This document shows positions 1 through 8,779 of a stretch of DNA of 64,000 bases, in pieces. Origin of the DNA: Erythrobacter sp. 3-20A1M (GTDB lineage Bacteria > Pseudomonadota > Alphaproteobacteria > Sphingomonadales > Sphingomonadaceae); NCBI RefSeq assembly GCF_018636735.1, contig NZ_CP045200.1, positions 2,448,001 to 2,512,000 on the forward strand, given 5' to 3'. How positions within the stretch are numbered: position 1 is the stretch's first letter; every line of letters starts with the position of its first letter. A model generated the notes under the pieces. That model saw only the letters and a program-made list of their open reading frames with translations, had not been told where the DNA came from and did not search any database. The position numbers were made by a program, and so were the translations under genes.

Positions 1-95
1 CTATGCCGATGGCTGCCCGTGCCGCGTGCCCAGGCTCGCGAACGATGCTCCTTGAGGACATGGGACCTGTTCTGGAGGCGATGATCGCGCGATGA
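1..95 (+). CDS. C-terminal end of a probable CheB-type protein (partial)
   Basis: An open frame (codons from position 3) enters from the left edge and ends with TGA at 93-95, which overlaps the ATG of the next gene (ATGA). About 30 residues are visible: an AMPxAAxxA-like stretch, then LLEDMGPVLEAM. This resembles the last helix region of chemotaxis methylesterase CheB domains, where a GMPxAA motif precedes the C-terminal helix. CheB-like proteins often sit before a REC-histidine kinase in alphaproteobacterial two-component clusters, which fits the neighbour. Only the tail is seen, so the assignment is an inference. Confidence 0.4.
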   Translation, partial: MPMAARAACPGSRTMLLEDMGPVLEAMIAR

Positions 96-1222
96 CCGAT
101 CCTGTCAAATTCCTGCTTGTCGACGATCTGGAGGAAAACCTCCTCGCGCTCGACGCCTTGCTCGCGCGCGACGGGCTCGAACTGCACAAGGCCCGCAGCG
201 GTGAAGATGCGCTCGAACTGATGCTGGCGAACGAATATGCGCTGGCGCTGCTCGACGTGCAGATGCCGGGCATGGACGGGTTCGAGCTGGCGGAATTCAT
301 GCGCGCGAACGAAAGGTCCCGGCATATCCCGATCATCTTCCTGACGGCGGGTAGCGGGGATGCCACGCGTCGCTTCCGCGGGTACGAGGCGGGAGCGGTC
401 GATTTCATCCAAAAGCCGATCGAAGCCGACATCCTGCGTTCGAAATCGAGGGTGTTCTACGACCTGTTCGTCCAGCGGCGGCAAATCACGGCCCAGCGCG
501 ACGAACTGGAGGGGCTTACCGCAGCACTGCAGGCGGCCGATCACCAAAAGAACCGCTTCCTGGCGGTGCTCGCCCACGAACTGCGCAACCCCTTGGCGGT
601 CCTCACGGCCGGGCTCAACATCCTCGAACGGAAGTCCGACGGCGCTGCTACGGATACCGTGCGGAAATCGATGCGGCAGAACCTCAGTCACATGATCCGG
701 CTCGTCGACGACCTTCTCGATATCAATCGTATCGAACGCGGCAAAATTTCGTTGCGGCGGGAAAAGGTGCTGGTGAGCGAAATCATGCCGGCGGCGCTGG
801 AGGTTGCGGGGCCGGCGATCGAGGCGGGACATCACGCGCTCGACGTGGTGCTACCCACGGACCCGATCGAGCTGGACGTCGATCCAGCTCGGTTCATCCA
901 GATCGTCGGGAACGTCGTCGGCAACGCGGCGAGGTACACACCGAAAGGCGGGCGGATCGAGGTCACGGTCACCGGTAACGCGACTAGCGTGAGCATAGCC
1001 ATATCCGACAATGGGGTTGGCATCCCGGCCGATCAGCAGTCGCGGATCTTCGACATGTTCGAGCAATCGGATGCAGGAATGGGCATCGGGGGCGACGGAC
1101 TTGGGATCGGGCTGGCCCTGGTCAAGCAGCTCGTCGAACTGCATGATGGCACGATCCAACTGCTGAGAAGTGCCCCGGGTGCGGGAAGTACCTTCGAAAT
1201 ACGCCTGCCCATTGCGCGCTGA
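92..1222 (+). CDS. REC-HisKA-HATPase sensor kinase (response regulator/histidine kinase hybrid)
   Basis: A 376-residue soluble protein. Residues 5-125 form a receiver domain with acidic residues D11/D12, phospho-acceptor D55 (LLDVQMPG), T85 and K108 (KP). A short helical linker leads to a HisKA domain with the phosphorylated histidine near H162 (AHELRNPL) and a HATPase_c domain with DNGVGIP and GLGIGLAL boxes. No membrane segment is visible, so the input probably comes through phosphorylation of the N-terminal receiver. The ATG overlaps the stop of the upstream CheB-like frame, so the two are translationally coupled. This architecture is typical of chemotaxis-like or stress phosphorelays in alphaproteobacteria. 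The signal and target are unknown. Confidence 0.88.
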   Translation: MTDPVKFLLVDDLEENLLALDALLARDGLELHKARSGEDALELMLANEYALALLDVQMPGMDGFELAEFMRANERSRHIPIIFLTAGSGDATRRFRGYEAGAVDFIQKPIEADILRSKSRVFYDLFVQRRQITAQRDELEGLTAALQAADHQKNRFLAVLAHELRNPLAVLTAGLNILERKSDGAATDTVRKSMRQNLSHMIRLVDDLLDINRIERGKISLRREKVLVSEIMPAALEVAGPAIEAGHHALDVVLPTDPIELDVDPARFIQIVGNVVGNAARYTPKGGRIEVTVTGNATSVSIAISDNGVGIPADQQSRIFDMFEQSDAGMGIGGDGLGIGLALVKQLVELHDGTIQLLRSAPGAGSTFEIRLPIAR

Positions 1223-1321
1223 TACACCGGGAAATCTACTCTTGGGGAGAGAGATTTTCAAACGCAAACGAAGCGGTGGGTTCTAGTTCGGCCCACTCAT
1301 CAACGTTCGTATTGTCACCGC

Positions 1322-4021
1322 TTATACGAGTTCGAATAGGCCTCGGGCGACCGGCGACGCGACTTGTTGCGATAGGTAGCTCGTAACCTGTTCGCTGGTT
1401 AACGGTTCGCTATAGAGATAGCCTTGGAGATGGGTGACGCCCAGCTTGCGCAGCAACTTCTGCTGAGCAATAGTCTCCACACCTTCGGCGACAACGTTCA
1501 TCGAAAGCTGCTCGCCCAGGCCGACCACGGCGGTGACGATCGCCTTGGCAGCGCGTGAATCCTCGACTTCCCCGATAAACGACTTATCGATCTTGACCTT
1601 GTCGAAGGGAAACGTCTGAAAATAACTTAGCGAAGAATAGCCGATCCCGAAATCGTCGATCGAAATTTGAATACCGTTCTGCTTAAGTAGTGCGAGCTGC
1701 GAGAAGGCCTCCTCGGCGTTCTGAATGACGAGGTTCTCGGTCACTTCCAGCTGCAGTCGATCAGCCGCCAGGCCCGTGTCCGCCAGCACGGCAAGGACGG
1801 TATCGACCAAGCGTCCCGAGAAGAACTGGCGCGGGGAAAGATTCACCGCGATCTTGATATGTTCGGGCCAGCTTTGCGCTTCGCGACAGGCGCGCCGCAA
1901 TACCTGTTCTCCCAGCATCTCGATAAGGCCGCAGTTTTCCGCCAGCGATATGAACACGTCCGGCGGCACCGGGCCCCGATCGGCTTCGGTCCAGCGCGCG
2001 AGCGCTTCGCACCCGATCACCTCACCGGTAGAGGCATCGACGATCGGCTGGAAAGCGACATCGATGGTATCTTCCTCTATGGCCGTGCGCAGATTGGTTT
2101 CGAGCTTGCGCCGATCCCGCTCCGCCGCATCCATCGCATCGTCGAAAAAGCATGGTTCGCCTCTGCCATCCTGCTTCGACCGATACATTGCGAGATCTGC
2201 ATGCTGGCGGAGCGTTTCGAGAGAGTCGCCGTCATCCGGATAGACGACGACCCCGATCGATGCTCCGATATGGGCGGTGATCCCGCCGACGGTGATTGGC
2301 GCACTGACCCCGGCCATCAAGCTTTCGGAGATGCAACGGGCACGTTTCCGCAAGGCCTGTCCGGTGAGGACGCATACGAACTCGTCGCCCCCTATCCGTG
2401 AAACATGCGTCTCTTCGTCCGCGAGCATGCCGATCCGCTGGCCCACGAGTTTCAATACCTCGTCGCCAACGACGTGGCCGAACTGGTCGTTGACCGATTT
2501 GAACCGGTCGAGATCGACATTGAGGATGGCGAAGCGAACTCCGTCCGCAATCAGCTTGTCGACCTGTTCGAGGAAGCTGGCCCGGTTCAACAAACCCGTC
2601 AGCGTATCGTACCGTGCAAGCTTTAGGCGTTCCGATTCGGACAGCCGGATTTCGGTTACATCCTCCGACAGTCCGAGAAGATATTGGCCCGGCCGATCCG
2701 GACCGTCGACTAGGACGCGCGTGGTCCTGATGTCGACCATGGAGCCATCGTCCCGCTCGAACGTGGACTCCGCCTGCTCCGGCTTGCCGCTGGCAACGGC
2801 CCTGGCATCGTTCTGCTTGAAGGCTGCACCGCGGGAAGGGAAGAGCTCGGCGTCGTGCCGGCCGATCATGCTTTCCGCCGATCGTCCGACGAGTTCTTCC
2901 GCCTTCTTGTTTAGCAGAAGGTATCGATGTGTCTGCGAATCCTTGACGAAGAGCATCGAGGGGAGGTTCGTCACTACCGCGTCCAGGAACTTCTTGCTGG
3001 CGTCACGATCGGCCTGAAGGGCTCTCCTCTTGGTGATATCCCGCACCACCGCTGCATATCCGCCGTGGTCGTCGTCGCCCCAGGCTGCAGGCGAAAGCTC
3101 GATCGGAAAGTTCGTGCCGCCCTTCGTCCACGCCTCGAGTTCCACGAACTTGCTCGCCCAATGGGTAGGACCATTGGCGACGGCGGCTTCGACCCTGTCG
3201 CTAAGGTCGTCCCGAAACCAATCCGGAATGATCAGAGTGATGTCCTGGCCCAGCGCCTGATCCAAAGGCCAGCCGAACATGCGTTCGGCAGCTTCATTCC
3301 AGAAGACGATTTGGGCCGCGCGATTGGTGGCAACAACAGCGTCGGGTGTAGATGCGACCACCTCCGCCGCGATGTCGGCCCGCGAGCGTGCCTTGCGCGC
3401 CTCGATCAGTTCCTCGACGATCGATCCGAGTTCCCAGAGAAACTGGAGTTCGGCATCGCCGAAATTGTGATGGGGCCGATCGTCGAGGACGCAAAGGCTG
3501 CCGATACAATGGCCGGATTTCAGGAAAAGCGGGACACCGGCGTAAAAGCGGATCCGAGGCTCCGCAACGACGAGCGGATTGTTACAAAATGCCTCGTCTT
3601 CGAGGGCGTCGGGAACCACCAGCGGATCACGGCGCGCGACGACCTGATCGCAAAAGGCGATGTCACGGGGCGTTTGGGTGAAATCGATCCCATGGCGGGA
3701 CTTGAACCACTGCCGGTCCCGGTCGATCAGGCTGACCGCTGCACTGGACACGCCGAGGACCGACGCCGCGACCCTGGTGACCGCATCGAATTCACGCTCG
3801 GACTCGGTATCGAGGATCGCAAGATCAGCCAGAGCCGCCAGTCGAGCGCTTTCCTCCAGCGCGGTAGGATGTGCAGATGCGTCCACGCGCCGCGAATAAC
3901 GAGCAAGTCTTATGAATCGATTTACCGAAGATTTTCCCGGTGCCCGGCCGCGCGAGCCTGCCTTGCTGCCCGCTCGTTCAAGCGATCCGTTGAGAGAGCG
4001 AGCCCGCGAAAACGCACTCAT
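1322..4021 (-). CDS. GAF-PAS-PAS-GGDEF-EAL cyclic-di-GMP turnover protein
   Basis: A large cytoplasmic signalling protein (899 residues from the chosen start). A GAF domain covers about 50-200, followed by two PAS domains (about 205-325 and 335-450), a GGDEF domain with an intact RIGGDEF active loop, and an EAL domain with an intact EALARW motif. Both diguanylate cyclase and phosphodiesterase activities are therefore possible. No RxxD product-inhibition site is seen just before GGDEF. The open frame runs further upstream to 4279, but that part overlaps the divergent S46 peptidase gene and looks non-coding. The ATG at 4021 has no clear ribosome site, and a GTG at 3886, just before the GAF domain, is an alternative start. 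Confidence 0.85.
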   Translation of the reverse strand: MSAFSRARSLNGSLERAGSKAGSRGRAPGKSSVNRFIRLARYSRRVDASAHPTALEESARLAALADLAILDTESEREFDAVTRVAASVLGVSSAAVSLIDRDRQWFKSRHGIDFTQTPRDIAFCDQVVARRDPLVVPDALEDEAFCNNPLVVAEPRIRFYAGVPLFLKSGHCIGSLCVLDDRPHHNFGDAELQFLWELGSIVEELIEARKARSRADIAAEVVASTPDAVVATNRAAQIVFWNEAAERMFGWPLDQALGQDITLIIPDWFRDDLSDRVEAAVANGPTHWASKFVELEAWTKGGTNFPIELSPAAWGDDDHGGYAAVVRDITKRRALQADRDASKKFLDAVVTNLPSMLFVKDSQTHRYLLLNKKAEELVGRSAESMIGRHDAELFPSRGAAFKQNDARAVASGKPEQAESTFERDDGSMVDIRTTRVLVDGPDRPGQYLLGLSEDVTEIRLSESERLKLARYDTLTGLLNRASFLEQVDKLIADGVRFAILNVDLDRFKSVNDQFGHVVGDEVLKLVGQRIGMLADEETHVSRIGGDEFVCVLTGQALRKRARCISESLMAGVSAPITVGGITAHIGASIGVVVYPDDGDSLETLRQHADLAMYRSKQDGRGEPCFFDDAMDAAERDRRKLETNLRTAIEEDTIDVAFQPIVDASTGEVIGCEALARWTEADRGPVPPDVFISLAENCGLIEMLGEQVLRRACREAQSWPEHIKIAVNLSPRQFFSGRLVDTVLAVLADTGLAADRLQLEVTENLVIQNAEEAFSQLALLKQNGIQISIDDFGIGYSSLSYFQTFPFDKVKIDKSFIGEVEDSRAAKAIVTAVVGLGEQLSMNVVAEGVETIAQQKLLRKLGVTHLQGYLYSEPLTSEQVTSYLSQQVASPVARGLFELV

Positions 4022-4053
4022 GAGTTGCAATACAGGAGATACTATCTCATGAG
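4017..4053. repeat. Two copies of palindrome CTCATGAG, 29 bp apart
   Basis: The 8-bp perfect palindrome CTCATGAG occurs at 4017-4024 and again at 4046-4053, between the divergent GGDEF-EAL gene and the S46 peptidase gene. The first copy overlaps the proposed ATG of the GGDEF-EAL gene. Paired palindromes in a divergent promoter region can be operator sites, but no known regulator is recognised here and chance occurrence cannot be excluded. Confidence 0.3.
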
Positions 4054-4181
4054 AGAAAGATGCTCGCGCACCCTTGCGCAACCCTCTCTTCGCCATAAGC
4101 GTGAGCGAGAGAACCTTGCGGATGGCATGACGACCGACGCGTCCTGTGCGATCGACGCCTATATTGGAAAGGATGTCCCCG

Positions 4182-6230
4182 ATGAAGCTTACCAACACGA
4201 CGTTTCTCGTCGCCGCCTCCACCTTCGCGCTCGCTGCCCAACCGGTGCAGGCCGACGAGGGGATGTGGACCTTCGACAATTTCCCGACCGAGCAAGTCAG
4301 GGGAGCCTACGGCTGGGCGCCGAACCAACAGTGGCTCGACAAGGTGCAAGCCGCGGCGGTGCGCCTCACCGGGGGCTGCTCGGCCAGCTTCGTTTCAGGT
4401 TCGGGCCTGATTCTGACCAACCACCACTGCGTGGCGAGTTGCCTGTTCGACAATTCGAAGCAGGGCAGTGACTATCTCAACGATGGCTACATCGCCGACC
4501 GACGCGATCTCGAACTCAAATGTCCGGGCCAGCAGGCGGAAGTGGTTACGAAGATCACCGACGTCACCGGCGACATCACCGGCGCGATCGGATCGCTGAC
4601 TGGCGAGGCGCTGACCAAGGCGCGCGATGCGAAGATCGCCGCGATCGAGAAGGCGGGGTGCCCCGATACCGATACGACTCGTTGCCAGGTCGTGACGCTG
4701 TGCGGCGGCGGGCAGTACAAGCTCTACACCTATCGCAAATATTCCGACGTCCGGCTGGTCTGGTCGCCCGAGGATCGCGCCGCGACATTCGGCGGCGATC
4801 CCGACAACTTCAATTTTCCGCGCTATTCTCTCGATGCGAGCTTCCTGCGCGCCTACGAGAACGGCAAGCCGGTCAGCACGCCGCAGCACCTGCAGTGGAA
4901 TCCGACCGCGCCGGAGGAAGGCGAACTGACCTTCGTCGTCGGCAATCCTGGTTCGACCAGTCGTCTCTACACGCAAAGCCAGCTCGCTTTCGAGCGCGAA
5001 GTGCGTCTGCCGATCACGGTCACCACGATGTCCGAACTGCGCGGCCGCCTGATCCGCGGGATGGAAGAGAGCCCCGATCATGCGCGTGAAGGCCTCGACA
5101 TGCTCAACGGCATCGAGAACAGCCTGAAGGTTTATATCGGCCGGCAGAAGGCGCTGAACGACCCGGCATTCACCGCGACGCTCGCGGCGAAGGAGGACCA
5201 GCTCAAGGCGAAGAGCGCGGGTAATGCCGAGATCGGCGATCCGTGGGCGGACGTCGATGACGCGGTGACCGCCTATCGCTCGCTATACCTCCCCTATCGG
5301 TTCATTTCGCCGTCGAGCGATCTATACAGCTATGCTCAGGCGCTGGTCATGGCGGCGCAGGAGCGGACGAAGCCCAACGCCGAGCGTCTGCCCGGCTTTA
5401 CCGACAGCGCGCTGCCGCTGACCCGCAAACAGATCCTCGACGAGAAGCCCGTCTACAACTGGCTCGACCAGCTGTCGCTGGAATGGAGCCTGTCGAAGGC
5501 GCGCGAATATCTCGGCGTCGACGATCCCGATTCCAAGCTGCTGCTGGGCAAGGAAAGCCCCGAAGCGCTCGCCACGCGGTTGGTCGAGGGCAGCAAGCTG
5601 GCTGACCCAGCCTATCGCCAGCAACTGTGGGACGGCGGCATGGCCGCGATTGAAGCTTCGGATGATCCGATGATCCAGTATGCGCTACGGCTCAACCCGC
5701 GCCAGCGCGAGCTGAAGCAGCAGGTGGACGAGGCCTATGTCGGCCCGCTGACGGTCGCGGGTGGTAAGCTCGCCGATGCGCGTTTCGCCGCCTATGGCGA
5801 CACGCTCTACCCTGACGCCACCTTCACGCTACGCATCAGCTACGGCCAGGTGAAGGGCTGGGTCGAGCGCGGCAACGAGGTGCCGATCGCGACCACGCTG
5901 GGCGGGACCTTCGAGCGGGCTACGGGCAGCCCGCCCTTCGACGTCGCACCCGCCTTCGCCGCCAACAAGGCGAAGATCGACATGGACACGACCTACGATT
6001 TCGTGACCACCAACGACATCATCGGGGGCAATTCGGGTTCGCCGGTCATCGACAAGGCGGGCACCGTGATCGGCGCGGCGTTCGACGGGAACATCCATTC
6101 GCTGGGCGGAAATTACGGCTACGATCCGACGCTCAATCGCACGGTCGTGGTGTCGACCGCCGCAGTGCAGGAAGCGCTCGAGACGATCTACCCGGCACCC
6201 GCGCTGGTGAAGGAATTGAAAGCGCGCTGA
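4182..6230 (+). CDS. S46 family serine dipeptidyl-peptidase (DPP7-like)
   Basis: A 682-residue exported protease. A signal peptide (residues 1-24, Ala-rich, ending in VQA-D) is followed by the S46 fold. The catalytic histidine lies in TNHHC (H82 next to the Cys) and the catalytic serine in GGNSGSP (S618). The residue 18 positions after that serine is Gly (FDGN), as in DPP7 enzymes preferring hydrophobic P1 residues; DPP11 enzymes have Arg there. S46 enzymes remove dipeptides from the N-terminus of oligopeptides in the periplasm and feed peptide catabolism. The start at 4182 is preferred over the upstream GTG at 4146 because AAAGG lies nine bases upstream and the signal peptide begins there. 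Confidence 0.9.
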   Translation: MKLTNTTFLVAASTFALAAQPVQADEGMWTFDNFPTEQVRGAYGWAPNQQWLDKVQAAAVRLTGGCSASFVSGSGLILTNHHCVASCLFDNSKQGSDYLNDGYIADRRDLELKCPGQQAEVVTKITDVTGDITGAIGSLTGEALTKARDAKIAAIEKAGCPDTDTTRCQVVTLCGGGQYKLYTYRKYSDVRLVWSPEDRAATFGGDPDNFNFPRYSLDASFLRAYENGKPVSTPQHLQWNPTAPEEGELTFVVGNPGSTSRLYTQSQLAFEREVRLPITVTTMSELRGRLIRGMEESPDHAREGLDMLNGIENSLKVYIGRQKALNDPAFTATLAAKEDQLKAKSAGNAEIGDPWADVDDAVTAYRSLYLPYRFISPSSDLYSYAQALVMAAQERTKPNAERLPGFTDSALPLTRKQILDEKPVYNWLDQLSLEWSLSKAREYLGVDDPDSKLLLGKESPEALATRLVEGSKLADPAYRQQLWDGGMAAIEASDDPMIQYALRLNPRQRELKQQVDEAYVGPLTVAGGKLADARFAAYGDTLYPDATFTLRISYGQVKGWVERGNEVPIATTLGGTFERATGSPPFDVAPAFAANKAKIDMDTTYDFVTTNDIIGGNSGSPVIDKAGTVIGAAFDGNIHSLGGNYGYDPTLNRTVVVSTAAVQEALETIYPAPALVKELKAR

Positions 6231-6431
6231 CGGCGCAAGTTACCCGAAGCCTTCGGCCGCGCATGCTGCGGTCGGAGGCCCAGAGGGCGCGTCCTGACGC
6301 TGGCGCCCGCTGCGCCATTCGGACTTAGCGACCAGTCGTTATCCGAACGCGGCCAGTGGACCGGGTGCCATCTGGCACCTTTCCCGAGACCTTGTAACAT
6401 CGCCCTCGGACGGAAAATCTGGAGGGTCTCG
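6231..6431. other. Intergenic region with a GC-rich hairpin
   Basis: About 200 bp separate the S46 peptidase from the CHAP gene. Positions 6249-6260 and 6268-6279 can form a 12-bp stem (two G-T pairs) with a 7-base loop. No T-run follows, so an intrinsic terminator is uncertain. The end carries GGAGGG, five bases before the CHAP gene start. No gene is seen here. Confidence 0.4.
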
Positions 6432-7049
6432 ATGACGGGCGCGTTATCGCGCTTCCGCTGCCGTGCGGAGCGTATCTATCGTAAAACGCGAGCGATTTTT
6501 GCCGCTTCCTGTATCATCGCACTGACCATCGGCCCGGTCGCGGCCCAGGCCAGCCATCTGCAGTGCGTGCCCTATGCGCGCCAGGTCTCCGGCATCCAGA
6601 TCCACGGCAATGCCCTCACGTGGTGGGGGCAGGCGGAGGGACACTTCCCGCGCGGCGGCGACCCGCAGGTCGGCGCGGTCCTCGCATTTCGTCCGACCGG
6701 CGCGATGCCGCTGGGCCATGTGGCGGTCGTCTCCGCCATCCTCGATGATCGGCGCATCCTGCTCGACCATGCGAACTGGTCCGGCCCGAGCGTGATCGAC
6801 AGCGGGGTGCTCGCGGTCGACGTGTCGGAGGAAGGCGATTGGAGCTCGGTGCGCGTGTGGTACGATCCGATCGACGCGCTCGGCTCGCGCAGCAATCCGA
6901 CCTTCGGCTTCATCTACAAGGCGGCGCCAGAGCCGGATCCCGTTTTCGTACAATTGTCGGCATCAGGCGGGGGAGAAGAGCTGGCTCTTTACCTGCCGCG
7001 GATCGGGATCGATTCAACCGAGGCGGGAAATCCAGCGACAGGTGGGTGA
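6432..7049 (+). CDS. Exported CHAP-domain protein (putative peptidoglycan amidase/peptidase)
   Basis: A 205-residue protein with a positively charged N-terminus and a hydrophobic segment (about 22-38, ending AAQA) that should act as a signal peptide or anchor. The CHAP core follows, with nucleophile C45 (LQCVPYAR), general base H96 (LGHVAVV) and N116 in the HANW motif. CHAP domains cleave peptide or amide bonds in murein, in division, remodelling or competition. The last 45 residues are low in recognisable structure. GGAGGG five bases upstream supports the ATG. The gene stands alone between the S46 peptidase and the convergent ompW gene. The true substrate is not known. Confidence 0.8.
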   Translation: MTGALSRFRCRAERIYRKTRAIFAASCIIALTIGPVAAQASHLQCVPYARQVSGIQIHGNALTWWGQAEGHFPRGGDPQVGAVLAFRPTGAMPLGHVAVVSAILDDRRILLDHANWSGPSVIDSGVLAVDVSEEGDWSSVRVWYDPIDALGSRSNPTFGFIYKAAPEPDPVFVQLSASGGGEELALYLPRIGIDSTEAGNPATGG

Positions 7050-7150
7050 AACGAATGCCATGATCGGCAGCCTATCCACACCGGGTCGCAGATCGGTTCA
7101 GAGTCGTTGAGATTGCCATTACGAGCCAGTTCGCGGCGTAACCACTCCCT

Positions 7151-7825
7151 CTAGAAGCGGTAGGAGAGGCCGGCACCGATCACCCACGGATCGAGCTTGT
7201 GCTCCGTCTGTATCGCCAGCGTATCGCCCGCGAACCAGCGGGCCGTCGTATCGATGAAATAGCGCTTGGCGTCGACGCTCAGCCCCAGTCCGCGATCGTT
7301 CAGCGGGATGTCGACGCCAACCTGAAGCGCCAGTCCGAATTCGTTCGACAGGTCGAAATCCGTCACCCCCAGCGGGATCGTCGCCGATCCGGGCTTCTCG
7401 TCGATGAAGATGAAATAGGCGGGACCCGCCCCGACATAGGGTTTCGCCCCACCCAGATCGAAATGATACTTCGCGGTGACGGTCGCCGGGATCAGCTTCG
7501 CGTCGGACACGAACTCGGCCCCCGGCAGCCCGGCTGTGCCGTCGACATCATGCTGGGTCAGGCAGCAGATCGTCTCGATCGAGACGTTGTCGGACACGAA
7601 ATATTCGATGGCGATGGTCGGAACGACATTGTCGTTCGCCTTCGTCTGCGTGTTCGCGGGCAGGCCCACGATATCGGTTTCGACGTCGGTGATTTTGCCG
7701 TCGGGCAGAACCGCGGTCACGAAACCCTTGATCTGGACCGACCCGGCGCGTTCCTGCGCCATCGCGGTTGCCGGTACGACGAGGGTTCCGAGCGCGATCG
7801 CGCCCATCAGGACTGACAGTTTCAT
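7151..7825 (-). CDS. ompW: OmpW family outer-membrane beta-barrel protein
   Basis: A 224-residue protein with a signal peptide (residues 1-23, ending AMAQ) and an eight-stranded barrel pattern ending in aromatic Phe (LSYRF), the usual BAM recognition signal. Family features include the early VLPDGKI stretch, YFVSDNVSIE and the VTAKYHF strand. OmpW proteins form narrow hydrophobic channels, and in several bacteria they are controlled by oxygen through FNR. Here an FNR box lies about 90 bp upstream, shared with the divergent Fnr-like regulator. The ATG at 7825 is chosen over the longer frame because GGAGAAG is correctly spaced before it and the signal peptide starts there. Confidence 0.87.
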   Translation of the reverse strand: MKLSVLMGAIALGTLVVPATAMAQERAGSVQIKGFVTAVLPDGKITDVETDIVGLPANTQTKANDNVVPTIAIEYFVSDNVSIETICCLTQHDVDGTAGLPGAEFVSDAKLIPATVTAKYHFDLGGAKPYVGAGPAYFIFIDEKPGSATIPLGVTDFDLSNEFGLALQVGVDIPLNDRGLGLSVDAKRYFIDTTARWFAGDTLAIQTEHKLDPWVIGAGLSYRF

Positions 7826-7914
7826 CTTACTTCTCCGCGATGCAGCGGCCACCTCGTGCGGCCCAGGCTATTGCATCGCTCGCATCCCGATGGGGAAGGC
7901 TGCTCCGACGTGCA

Positions 7915-7928
7915 TTGACGCAGATCAA
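7915..7928. promoter_or_regulatory. FNR box between ompW and the fnr-like gene
   Basis: TTGAC-GCAG-ATCAA, one base off the perfect FNR palindrome TTGAT-N4-ATCAA. It lies 34 bp before the Fnr-like regulator gene and 89 bp before ompW in the other direction. Its position suggests autoregulation and low-oxygen control of ompW. Confidence 0.75.
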
Positions 7929-7962
7929 TGATGGGCTCGCGCGAACGGGGCATCAGCGGGCC

Positions 7963-8700
7963 ATGCAACGCCTTCTCCAATGCGAAGCCTTTTCTGAGGT
8001 CGATCCGTTTGATCGCTTCGCGACCGCCATTCTGCCGCCGAACCTGCCGGACGCGCTGCGTCGCCGGTTCCAGGCCTTAGCGCGCTACACGACGGCTGCG
8101 GCCGGGGAGGCGGCCATTGCCGACGACGATGTGGCCCAGATGGTGTTCCTCGCTTCCGGAGCGACGAAGCTCGTGGCGCATGCTTCCCAGGGGCGGGAGC
8201 AGGTGGTCGCGTTTCATTTCTCGGGCGACCTCGTGTCCGTCCCTGCGCGGGCCGCCCACGCCTACATGCTGTGTGCTCTGGTGCCGTCCGAATTCGTGAC
8301 CTTCCCGCTCGACGCATTCCTGAGCCTCGCACGCGGGGAAGCGGCTGTGATGGACGCTGTGCTGGGCCGGGCAATGACAGCTCTGGCCCGTTCCCGCGAG
8401 AAGGCGATCACGCTCGGACGAAAGACTGCGCAGGAGCGGGTCGCGAGCTTCCTGGTCGTGATGGCCGAACGGACAGGCAAGAGGGGCGGATCGCCGCACG
8501 ACAGCGCCTGCATTCTCGACCTTCCCATGTCGCGCCGCGATATCGCCGACAGTCTGGGCCTGACGATCGAGACCATCAGCCGCCAGCTCGGCGAATTGCG
8601 CGATGTCGGTCTGATCGAGACGTCCGGGCGCTCGATCGTGCGCCTGCTCGATCTGCCGGGGCTCGACGAACGCGCCGGGCATCTGCCCGCGGCCGCCTGA
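7963..8700 (+). CDS. Crp/Fnr family regulator, FixK/FnrL-like, lacking an N-terminal Cys cluster
   Basis: A 245-residue regulator with a cyclic-nucleotide-binding-like domain (about 45-140) and a winged helix-turn-helix (about 187-230). The recognition helix reads ETISRQLG, with E203, S206 and R207 as in FNR-type readers of TTGAT. Only three cysteines are present (C7, C104, C183), so the usual FNR 4Fe-4S ligand set is absent and a FixK-like mode with separate oxygen input is more likely. FNR boxes lie immediately before this gene and before ccoN, which supports it as regulator of the oxidase operon. The ATG at 7963 is preferred because the upstream frame runs through the FNR box. Confidence 0.87.
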   Translation: MQRLLQCEAFSEVDPFDRFATAILPPNLPDALRRRFQALARYTTAAAGEAAIADDDVAQMVFLASGATKLVAHASQGREQVVAFHFSGDLVSVPARAAHAYMLCALVPSEFVTFPLDAFLSLARGEAAVMDAVLGRAMTALARSREKAITLGRKTAQERVASFLVVMAERTGKRGGSPHDSACILDLPMSRRDIADSLGLTIETISRQLGELRDVGLIETSGRSIVRLLDLPGLDERAGHLPAAA

Positions 8701-8713
8701 ATTTTTCCGTAAT

Positions 8714-8727
8714 TTGAGCTGGATCAA
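8714..8727. promoter_or_regulatory. FNR box upstream of the cco operon
   Basis: TTGAG-CTGG-ATCAA, one base off TTGAT-N4-ATCAA, centred about 59 bp before the ccoN start. This is the arrangement expected for oxygen-limited activation of cbb3 oxidase genes. Confidence 0.78.
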
Positions 8728-8779
8728 TGAAGCTTGCCGACACGCACCCTAACGCCCCGCGAAACGGACGGAGACTCTA

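Noticed and set aside
6249-6279. Terminator after the S46 peptidase gene
   Set aside because: The stem is reasonable but there is no T-run, so it is noted only in the intergenic entry.
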